Assembly (NCBI GenBank): GCA_023957125.1
Contig: JAMLHL010000002.1
Span: forward strand, 186,001-250,000
Direction of reading: 5' to 3'
DNA length: 64,000 nt
From: Chitinophagaceae bacterium
GTDB taxonomy: Bacteria > Bacteroidota > Bacteroidia > Chitinophagales > Chitinophagaceae
Below are positions 8,107 through 17,592 of this stretch, piece after piece. Each line of letters begins with the position of its first letter. The first letter of the stretch is position 1. The notes under the pieces are model-generated. The model worked only from the letters and a program-made list of their open reading frames with translations, did not search any database and was not told the DNA's origin. Made by a program: the position numbers and the translations under genes.

Positions 8107-11100
8107 ATGCATTTGATTGCTATTGGAGGTTTTCTGCACCGTTGTTGCCGGAAAATTTCCTTCACCCAAACCTGTTCCGCGGGGTTACGCAGGACGCTGT
8201 TAGTCATGAAACTAACGACCATTCTACTTACTGTTACTATGCTTGAGGTAAGCGCTACGGGCTTCTCACAATCTGTCTCTCTTTCTGAAAAGGGCGTACG
8301 GCTGGAATCCGTTTTTAAAAAAATCGAGAAGCAAACCGGGTATTATTTTTGGTATGAGAACAGAACATTAAAAGATCTGAAAAGGATCAGTGTAGAGCTG
8401 CACAATGCTACTCTGCAGGAGGCTTTGAACAAATGCCTTGCTGACCAGCCTCTGGATTACCTGATCGTGGAAAAAACGATTGTGATAAAAACAAAATCTT
8501 TGCCTGCAACCGGGCAGCGTACCGTGGATGTGCCGCCCATTGAGGTGCGTGGGAAAGTGATGGACGAAAACGGCGCTCCGTTAGCAGGCGCCAGTATAAA
8601 ATTAAAGGGAACCGCCACAGGCACTTCTGCCGATGCCGATGGAAACTTTGTATTGTCGCTCTCCGATAACCAGGGAACAGTGGTGATCTCTTTCGTAGGC
8701 TATGAGGATGTGGAATTGCCGGTTCGGCCCAACCTGGGCGCCATCACCCTGAAACGACAGATCACCGCAGTAGATGAAGTAGTGGTGATCGGATATGGCA
8801 GCGTCAAGCAAAAAAACCTCACGGGTGCGGTAGCCAGTGTAAAAGGCAGAGACCTCAACACCAGTGTCAGTTCTAATTTTCAACAAGCCTTACAGGGTAA
8901 AGCTGCCGGGGTACAGGTAGTGCAACCAACAGGTCAGCCGGGAGCCGGGGTGCAGATCCAAATACGCAGCAATCCTTCGGCAGCCAATGCGGGGGTTTTG
9001 TACGTAATAGATGGTGTGCCGGTAAATGACGCCGCGGGACAGCCCAATATAGGTGGAACACTGGGTGATTCAAGATACGGCAACGGCGGCGTGGATAAGT
9101 CACCCCTGAACTTTATTAATCCAAACGACATCGCTTCCATAGAAGTATTGAAAGATGCCAGCGCAGCTTCCATTTACGGAGCCAGGGCGGGCGCCGGTGT
9201 TATACTAATAACCACCAAAAAAGGAGTTACAGGCAATGCAAGAGTTGAATATGCAGGCAGTTATGGCGTGCAAAAAGTAGATAAAATGTATCCGGTATAT
9301 GGAGCAAAGGATTATATGACCCAACGTAACCTGCTTCGGGAAGAAATGTGGTACAGAGACAATAAAATAGGACCTTATTACGGAAATGTGGACGCTGGCA
9401 CAGTAACGCCTTACACCCCGGTATACAGCCAGGCTCAGATTGATGCGGCTACCAATAACGATAAAACGGCTACGGACGCCATTACCCGTGCAGGCTTTAC
9501 GCAGCAGCACAACCTGTCTCTTTCCGGAGGAAATGGCAAAACCACCTACTTCGCCTCAGGGAATTATTATGATCAGAAAGGCGTGATCATAGGCACCGGT
9601 TATAAACGCTACAACGGCCGTGTAAATATTGACCAGGTGGTTTCCGACAAAATTAAGATTGGTGCAAGCGTTATTCTTTCCAATTCCAATGCCGATAATA
9701 CGATTACGGGAGGTGTCAATGAAAACGGAGGTATTGTTACGGCTGCAATTTATTGGGCGCCGGATATTGCCCTGCAGAACCCCGATGGGTCTTATCCGTT
9801 AAGCCCTTATTATCCGAATATCCCCAACCCGTTGTCTTACGCCACTGTTACCGATAAAACGGCGTCCAACCGGTCTTTGAGCAGCGCCTATGGCGAATGG
9901 AAGATCATTCCCGATCTTAAAGCGAGAGCAAAGTTCAGCTACGATCAGTCTTCTTCCAAACGTTCAACCTATTTTCCAAGAACTTTTTATTATGGTTCAC
10001 AGGCAAACGGAGCCGCCAGCATTTCGGAATCCGAGGCTAAATCCCAATTACTGGAATATACCCTGTCGTACGAAAAAGATATCGCTTTAAAGCATTCCAT
10101 CAGCGCTGTAGCAGGATATAACTATCAAAGAACGGACTGGGAAGGCTTTAATGCCGCTAATCAGAACTTTCTTTCTGATATCACTTCCTATTATAATTTA
10201 CAGTCGGGGCAGGCAGCGAGGCCGGCCGTAGGTTCCAGCAGGGCGCAAACAACCTGGGCTTCCTACTTTGCAAGAGCTATTTATACCTACAATGGTAATA
10301 TTACGATCCAGGCTTCCATAAGAAGAGACGGCTCCTCCGTCTTTGCTGCTGATAAAAAATGGGGGTATTTCCCGGGCATATCAGCCGGTTGGGTACTCTC
10401 AGACGAAGATTTCTTACAATCGTTCAACGCCCTTTCTTTCCTGAAGCTGCGGGTTGGTTACGGAGAAACCGGGAACAGTGATTTTGAGTCTTCTGCTTTC
10501 AAATTATACGAAACAGCTCAAAGTCCTTACTTCGGAACGGGAAATGTTAACTCCGGGCTGGTGATGACAAGAGATGCGAACGACAGACTGACATGGGAAA
10601 CAGCAGGAGAGATGAACATTGGATTAGATTTTGCGCTGTTCAACAACCGGGTCTCCGGTTCACTGGATTATTTCAACAAAACAATCAGGAACCTGATCTC
10701 CTTTGTTCCTTATCCTTCCGGCTTCATCATTAATGGTGTTTACAGAAATGCGGGAAAAACAAAGTCCACCGGCTATGAAATTGCATTGCAGTCACGGAAC
10801 ATCGTTGCAAAAACGATTGGCGGCTTTAGCTGGTCCACCAATATAAATTTCGCCCACTACCTGAACTATTGGGCCGAAAGATCTCCCGAGGCATTAGCCG
10901 TCATGGAAAAGTATGAAACACCAACAGGCAGGAAGGCTTTGTTCAACCCGATATTCGGAATAGAGTCCATGGGTATTTATAAAGGTGAGGCAGGCAAAAT
11001 ACCGGCTCAGATGCCTGGCATGCTGCCGGGCGGCATTATATTAAACGATATACATGGCTACGACGCTTCAGGTAATTTAACAGCACCTGACGGGGCTATT

Positions 11101-11619
11101 ACGGCAGCCGATATTACTTATATCGGCAATGAGGATCCAAAATTCAATTTTGGCATCGGCAACCAGTTTACATTTAAAGATTTTGATCTTTCCATTTTTA
11201 TGTCCGGGCTGGTACAAAAGAAATGGTCGCCTTATTTTAATGGCCGGGCAACAGAAAGTACCACAAATTCTTTTGGTTTTAATGCCATGCCCATTTCTTC
11301 TACCCGATGGACCTTTGAAAATCCCGACGGAAATTTCCCTACTTCCCTGTCCGATGCAATATACGGCGGTTATCAAAACGGATCGGACTACTGGCTGGTG
11401 GACGCTTCTTTCCTCCGTTGCAGAAATATAACGTTGGGATATAGCCTTCCGAAAACTTTGTTTGAGAGGCAAAAGATATTCACGGGTATCAGGATTTCCC
11501 TGGATGTTCAGAATCCATTTACTATTACTAATTATCCGGGGCTTGATCCGGAGCTGAACAGAGATAATTTTTATCCCCTGGTGAAGAGTTATGTATTTGG
11601 CATAAATGCATCGTTTTAA
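8107..11619 (+). CDS. SusC/RagA TonB-linked outer-membrane transporter with STN signalling domain
   Basis: The 1170-residue protein would import glycan fragments through the outer membrane using TonB energy, with SusD as its lid. In order it has a signal peptide, an STN domain (about 55-130, LESVFKKIEKQTGYYFWYE), a carboxypeptidase-regulatory-like domain (about 148-235, VRGKVMDENGAPLAGASIKL), the plug (DEVVVIGYGSVKQ, about 235-350), and a beta-barrel ending in FGINASF. The STN domain is the contact with FecR and marks it as a transducing transporter. The first ATG gives a 33-residue extension before a conventional signal peptide at the second ATG (8206, MKLTTILL); the extended start is common in related proteins, so either is possible. 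SusD starts 19 bp after its stop. Confidence 0.96.
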   Translation: MHLIAIGGFLHRCCRKISFTQTCSAGLRRTLLVMKLTTILLTVTMLEVSATGFSQSVSLSEKGVRLESVFKKIEKQTGYYFWYENRTLKDLKRISVELHNATLQEALNKCLADQPLDYLIVEKTIVIKTKSLPATGQRTVDVPPIEVRGKVMDENGAPLAGASIKLKGTATGTSADADGNFVLSLSDNQGTVVISFVGYEDVELPVRPNLGAITLKRQITAVDEVVVIGYGSVKQKNLTGAVASVKGRDLNTSVSSNFQQALQGKAAGVQVVQPTGQPGAGVQIQIRSNPSAANAGVLYVIDGVPVNDAAGQPNIGGTLGDSRYGNGGVDKSPLNFINPNDIASIEVLKDASAASIYGARAGAGVILITTKKGVTGNARVEYAGSYGVQKVDKMYPVYGAKDYMTQRNLLREEMWYRDNKIGPYYGNVDAGTVTPYTPVYSQAQIDAATNNDKTATDAITRAGFTQQHNLSLSGGNGKTTYFASGNYYDQKGVIIGTGYKRYNGRVNIDQVVSDKIKIGASVILSNSNADNTITGGVNENGGIVTAAIYWAPDIALQNPDGSYPLSPYYPNIPNPLSYATVTDKTASNRSLSSAYGEWKIIPDLKARAKFSYDQSSSKRSTYFPRTFYYGSQANGAASISESEAKSQLLEYTLSYEKDIALKHSISAVAGYNYQRTDWEGFNAANQNFLSDITSYYNLQSGQAARPAVGSSRAQTTWASYFARAIYTYNGNITIQASIRRDGSSVFAADKKWGYFPGISAGWVLSDEDFLQSFNALSFLKLRVGYGETGNSDFESSAFKLYETAQSPYFGTGNVNSGLVMTRDANDRLTWETAGEMNIGLDFALFNNRVSGSLDYFNKTIRNLISFVPYPSGFIINGVYRNAGKTKSTGYEIALQSRNIVAKTIGGFSWSTNINFAHYLNYWAERSPEALAVMEKYETPTGRKALFNPIFGIESMGIYKGEAGKIPAQMPGMLPGGIILNDIHGYDASGNLTAPDGAITAADITYIGNEDPKFNFGIGNQFTFKDFDLSIFMSGLVQKKWSPYFNGRATESTTNSFGFNAMPISSTRWTFENPDGNFPTSLSDAIYGGYQNGSDYWLVDASFLRCRNITLGYSLPKTLFERQKIFTGIRISLDVQNPFTITNYPGLDPELNRDNFYPLVKSYVFGINASF

Positions 11620-11638
11620 ATTATTAAATGTATCAATC

Positions 11639-13156
11639 ATGAAAAATTATATAGGTAAAACAGGCAAAAACACAGCATTCCTTTGCTGCATATTTGCTTG
11701 TTGGTTTATGCTAAGCTCCTGCGAAAAAGGGCTTGAATATAAAAGCTACGGTGATCTTTCTTCCGTGGTAAATACCCCCGAGGGCGCTGTGGCAGCCGTA
11801 AATGCAGCCTACACAGGATTGGCAGGTGGAAGCGACTGGCAGGGCGGCTGGGATGCCGGCACTTACAGCTGGCGGGTACAGGCTATGCAAACCACCGATG
11901 AAGGCGTTTGCGCCTGGGGAGGCGATTGGCCAAAAATGAATAACCTCACCTTTACGCCGGATTTCGACTGGGTTACGCATAACTATACCCGTTATATGCC
12001 TTATATCTCAAGGATTACCATCGCCATTGACGATATACAGAAAATAACCATCGGGGATGAGTTAAAGAACAGGTACATAGGGGAGTTGAAGGCATTGCGG
12101 GCTCATTATGCTCAATTGTTGTATTTCAACTACGGTCCCATCACCATTGTTACCGACCCTTTAGTGGCTGCAAACCCCGAAGCGCCCTATGTGCCGAGGC
12201 CGTCTTCAGAAGATGTCGCAGCACAAATAGAAAAAGATTACCTGGACGCTGCTGCAGCATTACCCGCTAAATTTACGGGAGAAGACTACGGGCGGTTTAC
12301 AAAGGCGGCTGCCCTGACCGGGTTGATGAAATTATATATGCACGAAAAGGAGTGGACAAAAGCCGTTGCTACCGGCGAGCAGATTAAAACACTGGGATAT
12401 TCATTGCTCGAAAATTATGAAGACAATTTCAGCATGGCGAGTAAAGGTGGAAATTCCACTGAGATGATCCTGGCTGTAGTGTGCACACCTACCGGCGGCG
12501 ATCAATATACCAACATGTGGCTGGCACACGCGCTGCCGGCAGATTATATGGATCCTTCCGGCATTCCACTCACAGCCTGGGGAGGTTACAAAATGCGATG
12601 GAGCAGCTATGATAAGTTTGTGCCTGCCGATAAGAGACTAAAAATGTTGCTGGAGTCCTATCCGGTTAGTAAGGATGCCGGCGGTAACATTGAATACAGA
12701 AATGCTAGAACAGGCGGCGACATGGGGGCAGTACCGATGAAATACTCTCCCGATCCCTCGCGTGCCAATTCGCAAAACAGCGGGGTTGATTTTCCTGTTT
12801 ACAGGTATGCGGATGTGTTGCTGATGCTGGCTGAAAGTATTAATGAAGCCAACGAAGGACCCAACAGTGAGGCTTACAATAATATCAACGAAGTGAGAGC
12901 AAGGGCAGGACTCCCGGACTTACCCGGTGGGTTGTCAAAAGCAGCGTTTCTTGAAAAAATCCAGGATGAAAGGTTGTTTGAGCTGTGGGCAGAAGGTTGG
13001 AGAAGAGATGATTTGATCCGGTGGGGGAAGTTCATACAGCGCGCCATTGATGACGGATCCACTACCGCGGAATCTTACAAGGTATTAATGCCCTTGCCGC
13101 GGTCGGTAGTTACACAAAGCAATGGGGTGATACAACAAAACGAGGGGTACCAGTAA
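11639..13156 (+). CDS. SusD/RagB family outer-membrane lipoprotein
   Basis: This is the surface glycan-binding partner of SusC, 505 residues from the ATG at 11639. The lipoprotein signal ends at Cys28 (FMLSSC). The N-terminal SusD-like region carries GDLSSVVNTPEGAVAAVNAAY and the helical TPR-like scaffold with LKALRAHYAQLLYFNYGPI. The C-terminal signature is present as DERLFELWAEGWRRDDLIRWGK followed by the closing MPLPRSVV segment. It is co-transcribed with susC (19-bp gap) and followed by a UUCG-loop terminator, which separates it from the GH16 gene. Confidence 0.95.
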   Translation: MKNYIGKTGKNTAFLCCIFACWFMLSSCEKGLEYKSYGDLSSVVNTPEGAVAAVNAAYTGLAGGSDWQGGWDAGTYSWRVQAMQTTDEGVCAWGGDWPKMNNLTFTPDFDWVTHNYTRYMPYISRITIAIDDIQKITIGDELKNRYIGELKALRAHYAQLLYFNYGPITIVTDPLVAANPEAPYVPRPSSEDVAAQIEKDYLDAAAALPAKFTGEDYGRFTKAAALTGLMKLYMHEKEWTKAVATGEQIKTLGYSLLENYEDNFSMASKGGNSTEMILAVVCTPTGGDQYTNMWLAHALPADYMDPSGIPLTAWGGYKMRWSSYDKFVPADKRLKMLLESYPVSKDAGGNIEYRNARTGGDMGAVPMKYSPDPSRANSQNSGVDFPVYRYADVLLMLAESINEANEGPNSEAYNNINEVRARAGLPDLPGGLSKAAFLEKIQDERLFELWAEGWRRDDLIRWGKFIQRAIDDGSTTAESYKVLMPLPRSVVTQSNGVIQQNEGYQ

Positions 13157-13177
13157 CCTTTTATATGCGATTTAAAC

Positions 13178-13209
13178 AAGGCCTTGCTTCGGCAGGGTCT
13201 TCTTTTTTT
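13178..13209 (+). terminator. Rho-independent terminator with UUCG tetraloop after susD
   Basis: A 10-bp stem AAGGCCTTGC / GCAGGGTCTT (two G-T pairs) closes on a TTCG loop and is followed by CTTTTTTT. It starts 21 bp after the susD stop, so the downstream GH16 gene likely has its own promoter or depends on read-through. Confidence 0.85.
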
Positions 13210-13256
13210 AATGCAATCATTTTAGTACAATCATTATTTTTCTGAAATAAAGAATT

Positions 13257-14888
13257 ATGCAACGACTGTCAATATCCCAAAAAATCATGATTTGTATTTT
13301 GCCGGTATTTTTTATTTTCCCGCCCGGGGGAATGGCACAGGTAGCTGATGGAGCTTTGGATTTAAAGACCCTGGGTACCAGGTCATGGATAAAACTGGAA
13401 TGGCGTAAAAGCGCTGCGGGCGAAAATGGATATAGTATTTACTGGTCAACCGAAAATAAAAAGCCGGTCAGACCACAGGCAGTTGTCGCAGCCGGCACCA
13501 CCCGTTATTATATACAGGATGTACAGCCGGAAAAAAAATATTTTGTATGGGTACAGACCAAAGCAGGAGATAAAAACAGCCTCGCATACGCAGAAGTTGT
13601 TACTACCAGACAATGGATCCTTGACCCCGAGGAGGCAAACCATCTTGATATACCCAGCTCAGCGGCGGTCCCCGAAGGCATGACGTTGTTCTGGCATGAT
13701 GAGTTCAATGATGCGCTGTTGAACCGGAATAAATGGTCAACCAATTATTATTCTACTATTGATTATCTCTATAAACTCAACTTCAGGAAGATGAAGGCAG
13801 ACAGCCTTCCCCAGCCGGCTTATGTACTCAATGGAAAAACCATTAACCTCTTTACCAGCGACAGCCTGCCCGTGGAAGTATATGATATCAGGAACGATAA
13901 GAAGATATCTTCTATTCAAACCTATGATTGGGGAAAAGATGAAAACCTGCTGGACAACAGTCGAGGCGGTTATTTTGAAGTAAGGGTAAAAAGAAGCAGC
14001 ACCGGGAAGCCGCGTGGACTGAACACCGCTTTCTGGTTCGATTCGCCCGGACCCGACCTGAAATATTATCTCGAAGAGGGGACGATATTAGATGGCGTTA
14101 AAGGTATCCGGCCGAAAGGACAGGTATTTGAAATAGATATTTTTGAATACCTGAATGCGCAGTTTGTGCTGCACGGGCATGTGGATGCCAATGGCAAATT
14201 CCAGCACAACCTGGCTACCCATATTGCAGAAGGTTATCAGCATATCAATAATTGGGTAGTCCACGGTATATTGTGGACGCCAGGTTCCATTAAGCATTAT
14301 ATTAATGGAAACCTGATCAGGGAATATTCCGACAAAAACAAAATGTACGCCCCCAGCCATTTTATGAACGTGCTTTTGGGAAGCTATGGCGGTGGCGGCA
14401 GGGTGAATATGGAAGTAGATTATATCCGCGGCTACCAGTGGCCGTTAGAAGGCAACAATGAATTGCCCAACGGAGGAGCGGAATACAGCAGCCATATTTT
14501 GCCGTGGGAAGGGACGGCTGTGGCAGATGCGGCGGCTAAGAGGGATGGCGGCAATGGATTTGCGCTTGCCCCCGGCCAAACCCTGTATCAATATGTATAT
14601 CTTGATCCTTCTCAGAATTACCGGCTCACCTATTGGATAAAAGGAAAAGGCAGCATTGAAGCGACAGTGAACAATATTAAACCCGTATCGGGTACCTTTG
14701 AAGATAACAGTATGCAGACTGCTAAAGCCTCATCTTCATTCACACAAAACGAATTGCTGTTTAAAACAGGGGAAGCCTGCGAAAACAATACGAAAACGGT
14801 GAGCGTTTCATTTACCAACACCGGCGACGGAACCGTTGCCCTGGACGATATCGCTATGAAAAAAAGGCCGGTATTGCCGGAAGAATGA
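13257..14888 (+). CDS. Secreted glycoside hydrolase family 16 protein with FN3 and C-terminal carbohydrate-binding-like domain
   Basis: The 543-residue protein probably hydrolyses a beta-1,3/1,4-glucan or galactan whose fragments SusCD imports. A signal peptide (about 1-27, ending GGMAQ) is followed by a fibronectin type III domain (about 30-120) and a GH16 jelly-roll (about 135-400). The GH16 active-site pattern ExDxxE is present as FEIDIFEYL, giving nucleophile, assisting Asp and acid/base Glu. FWHDEFND and VVHGILWTPGSIKHYING are also typical. The C-terminal ~140 residues (NGGAEYSS to LDDIAMKK) look like a CBM4/9-type beta-sandwich. The linkage specificity cannot be told from the sequence alone. 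Confidence 0.9.
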   Translation: MQRLSISQKIMICILPVFFIFPPGGMAQVADGALDLKTLGTRSWIKLEWRKSAAGENGYSIYWSTENKKPVRPQAVVAAGTTRYYIQDVQPEKKYFVWVQTKAGDKNSLAYAEVVTTRQWILDPEEANHLDIPSSAAVPEGMTLFWHDEFNDALLNRNKWSTNYYSTIDYLYKLNFRKMKADSLPQPAYVLNGKTINLFTSDSLPVEVYDIRNDKKISSIQTYDWGKDENLLDNSRGGYFEVRVKRSSTGKPRGLNTAFWFDSPGPDLKYYLEEGTILDGVKGIRPKGQVFEIDIFEYLNAQFVLHGHVDANGKFQHNLATHIAEGYQHINNWVVHGILWTPGSIKHYINGNLIREYSDKNKMYAPSHFMNVLLGSYGGGGRVNMEVDYIRGYQWPLEGNNELPNGGAEYSSHILPWEGTAVADAAAKRDGGNGFALAPGQTLYQYVYLDPSQNYRLTYWIKGKGSIEATVNNIKPVSGTFEDNSMQTAKASSSFTQNELLFKTGEACENNTKTVSVSFTNTGDGTVALDDIAMKKRPVLPEE

Positions 14889-15127
14889 TTAATTTCTTCT
14901 CTCGCAGAGCAACAATGGAGCGATACAAGCGCGGAGATTATCGCCGGAATAATTTGATACCTGATCATTTTCCCTTATTTTAGGCGCTGTTGCAACAGAT
15001 GTTAATTACGTCAGTAACCTGAAGCCACTCACTGAAAACCCCGGTTTAGGATAGGAAATTAACAGCCTGGACAGGGTATGATTTTCCGAAATTTATTTTG
15101 CCTGTGTATTTATTAAATCCATAAATC

Positions 15128-16195
15128 ATGAGAGATATACTACAACAAATTTACTGGAGTAACACATTGGAAGCGTATTTGATCGCCATTGGCGGTATGA
15201 TAGCGGCATGGCTGGTGTTGAAAGGCATCCAACAAATTGTGATCCATGGTTTAAAGAAGAAAGTCCATCGTACCGACAATATTTTCGATGACCTCCTGAT
15301 TGAAGGAATAGATCGGTTTTTGATCCCCTGCATTTACCTGGTTGTTAATTATCTGATCATCACCCGGCTCACGCTCCACGAAAAATTAGCGGGGTTGCTG
15401 AATGCAGCTATCCTGGCCATCATTATCTATTTCGTTGTTCGTCTTATCAATTTTATGATCCACGGGGCTATTTTGGTTCGCATGACGGTGAAGCATGAAG
15501 CTCCGGGCCGTATAAAGCAACTTTCGGGTGTATTACTGGTGGTGAAAATTATCGTATGGTCACTGGGGCTGATCACCTTCATTGATAATCTTGGATATGA
15601 TATCACTACTATCATTGCCGGGTTGGGAATTGGTGGAATAGCCATTGCTTTAGCCGCGCAAAATATTTTGGGCGACCTGTTCAGTTATTTTGTGATCTTC
15701 TTTGACAAGCCTTTCGAAATTGGCGATTTCATTGTAGCTGAGGACTACAGCGGGATTGTAGAAAAAATAGGAATTAAAACCACCCAGGTCAGAAGCCTGG
15801 ATGGTCAGCAACTGATCATGCCAAATTCCAACCTCGTTAAAACCGTAATTCATAACTATAAGAGGCTGGAAAAAAGAAGGGTGGTATTTGGCCTGCGCCT
15901 GATGTACAGCACGCCATCGGAAAAGATCAGGCAGGTTCCAGCTATTATGAAAGAGATTATCGGAAAGAAGAAAGATGCGGCCTTCGACCGGGCCCATCTT
16001 AAAACATTCGGGGAATTCAGTATAGAGTATGAAGTGGTTTATTATATACGGTCGCCGGATTACCTGGTGTACATGAATATCCACCAGGAAATATGTTTTG
16101 CCATTTTCGATCGTTTTGAAAAGGAAGGCATCAGGTTTGCGCTTCCCACTCAAATCGTACACACAAAAAAGATGGAGTCATCCGTTTTTGTTTAA
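15128..16195 (+). CDS. Small-conductance mechanosensitive ion channel (MscS family)
   Basis: This is an inner-membrane channel that opens under osmotic downshock, 355 residues. Four hydrophobic segments precede the pore helix. The family signature is GLGIGGIAIALAAQNILGDL, the glycine/alanine-packed pore helix, followed by FFDKPFEIGDFI at the start of the beta domain. The cytoplasmic part includes RSLDGQQLIMPNSNL and ends in the alpha/beta vestibule domain. It is preceded by a 239-bp gap after the GH16 gene in which I see no gene or clear signal. The MATE gene follows after 34 bp, so the two may be co-transcribed. Confidence 0.94.
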   Translation: MRDILQQIYWSNTLEAYLIAIGGMIAAWLVLKGIQQIVIHGLKKKVHRTDNIFDDLLIEGIDRFLIPCIYLVVNYLIITRLTLHEKLAGLLNAAILAIIIYFVVRLINFMIHGAILVRMTVKHEAPGRIKQLSGVLLVVKIIVWSLGLITFIDNLGYDITTIIAGLGIGGIAIALAAQNILGDLFSYFVIFFDKPFEIGDFIVAEDYSGIVEKIGIKTTQVRSLDGQQLIMPNSNLVKTVIHNYKRLEKRRVVFGLRLMYSTPSEKIRQVPAIMKEIIGKKKDAAFDRAHLKTFGEFSIEYEVVYYIRSPDYLVYMNIHQEICFAIFDRFEKEGIRFALPTQIVHTKKMESSVFV

Positions 16196-16229
16196 AATGT
16201 TTCATCTTTGCTGCCTTTAGCCAAACCGT

Positions 16230-17576
16230 ATGCAGCTTTCTCTTTGGGGCGAGGCAGGAAAGACCCTGCGTTTATCCTTTCCGATCATTTTGGGCGAACT
16301 GGCTCAAATGGCCTTACACGTTATTGATACCGCCATGATTGGCGCCCTGGGCTACAAACAACTGGCGGCAGGCTCCCTGGTGCTGGCCGTATTGAATATT
16401 CCTTTTGTGGTAGGCATCGGCATGACGATCTCGGTTTCCCAACTGGTATCCATGGCTTACGGGCAAAATGACAAACAGAAGGTTTCGCATTATTTTTACA
16501 ATGGTTTCTGGCTCTGCGCGGTTACGGCCGTAATCATTTCCCTGAGCCTGGTAGCAGGAAAAAACGTGCTGTTTCACCTGAAACAGGATATGGAAGTAGC
16601 CACCCTGGCGGTTCCCTTCTTAGAGCTGATGAGCTGGAGCGTGATCCCGATGTTGTTGTTTATGGCGCTCAAGCAATTTACCGATGGTTTGGAATACACG
16701 CGCACAGCCATGATCATTTCGGTGATCGCATTGCCCGTTAATTTGTTTCTAAACTGGCTTTTGATTTTCGGCAATTGGGGATTTCCCCGTCTTGAATTAT
16801 CGGGTGCGGGTTGGGGTACTTTAATTACGCGTTCGCTGATGTTTCTGACCCTTGGTGCTGTTATTCTACGGCATCCCCTGTTTCGCCGGTATATTATCGT
16901 CAGAAAAAATCAATGGAAATTCAGGTTGAAAACAATACGTGAATTACTATACATTGGCGTGCCCAGCAGCCTGCAGGTAGGTATGGAAGGCGGGGCTTTT
17001 GCCATTTCAGGGATCATTATCGGCACTATCGGCGCAACGGAACAGGCGGCACACCAGATCGCATTAAGCTGTGCTTCTTTTACCTTTATGGTTTCTCTGG
17101 GACTTTCTCAGGGAAGTTCCATCCGTGTAAGCAACGCCTTCGGAAGAAGGAACAGCGCCAAAATTATAAACATCGGGAAAAGCACGCTCATTACCGCTTT
17201 GATCTATGGGATCACCTGCGCCGCGGTTTTCATTTTATTGCGAAACGTTTTGCCGGTGGTCTTCAACAAAAACGCTGAGGTGATACAAATGGCCGCCCTG
17301 CTGCTTATCTATGCTGCCATCTTCCAGATATCGGATTCAACACAGGCAACCGCATCAGGCTTGCTGCGAGGTATCAAAGATGTAAAAATACCCACCCTGC
17401 TCATTGGTATTGCCTACTGGGCTATAGGCATCCCTGTAGGATATTTACTGGCATTCAATGGCAGGCTGGGTGCTTCCGGGATCTGGATCGGCTTTATAAT
17501 AGGGCTCTCCTGCTCCAGTATTTTTCTTTGTTACCGGTTCATAAAAATGGCGCGAACAACCGGGCCGAAACAATAA
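16230..17576 (+). CDS. MATE family efflux transporter (NorM-like)
   Basis: The 448-residue inner-membrane protein has the twelve-helix MATE pattern in two six-helix halves. MATE pumps export cationic drugs, dyes or flavonoids using Na+ or H+ gradients. Recognisable elements are FPIILGELAQMALHVIDTAMIG in helix 1, GIGMTISVSQLVSMAYGQND, and in the second half IGVPSSLQVGMEGGAF and ALSCASFTFMVSLGLSQGSS. The substrate cannot be predicted. It is convergent with the TauE/SafE gene, with only 16 bp between the stops. Confidence 0.94.
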   Translation: MQLSLWGEAGKTLRLSFPIILGELAQMALHVIDTAMIGALGYKQLAAGSLVLAVLNIPFVVGIGMTISVSQLVSMAYGQNDKQKVSHYFYNGFWLCAVTAVIISLSLVAGKNVLFHLKQDMEVATLAVPFLELMSWSVIPMLLFMALKQFTDGLEYTRTAMIISVIALPVNLFLNWLLIFGNWGFPRLELSGAGWGTLITRSLMFLTLGAVILRHPLFRRYIIVRKNQWKFRLKTIRELLYIGVPSSLQVGMEGGAFAISGIIIGTIGATEQAAHQIALSCASFTFMVSLGLSQGSSIRVSNAFGRRNSAKIINIGKSTLITALIYGITCAAVFILLRNVLPVVFNKNAEVIQMAALLLIYAAIFQISDSTQATASGLLRGIKDVKIPTLLIGIAYWAIGIPVGYLLAFNGRLGASGIWIGFIIGLSCSSIFLCYRFIKMARTTGPKQ

Positions 17577-17592
17577 GAACAACCAGGCCGGA

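Noticed and set aside
8602..9510. Long antisense reading frames within susC
   Set aside because: They are shadow frames of the susC codons with no start context, family match or promoter.
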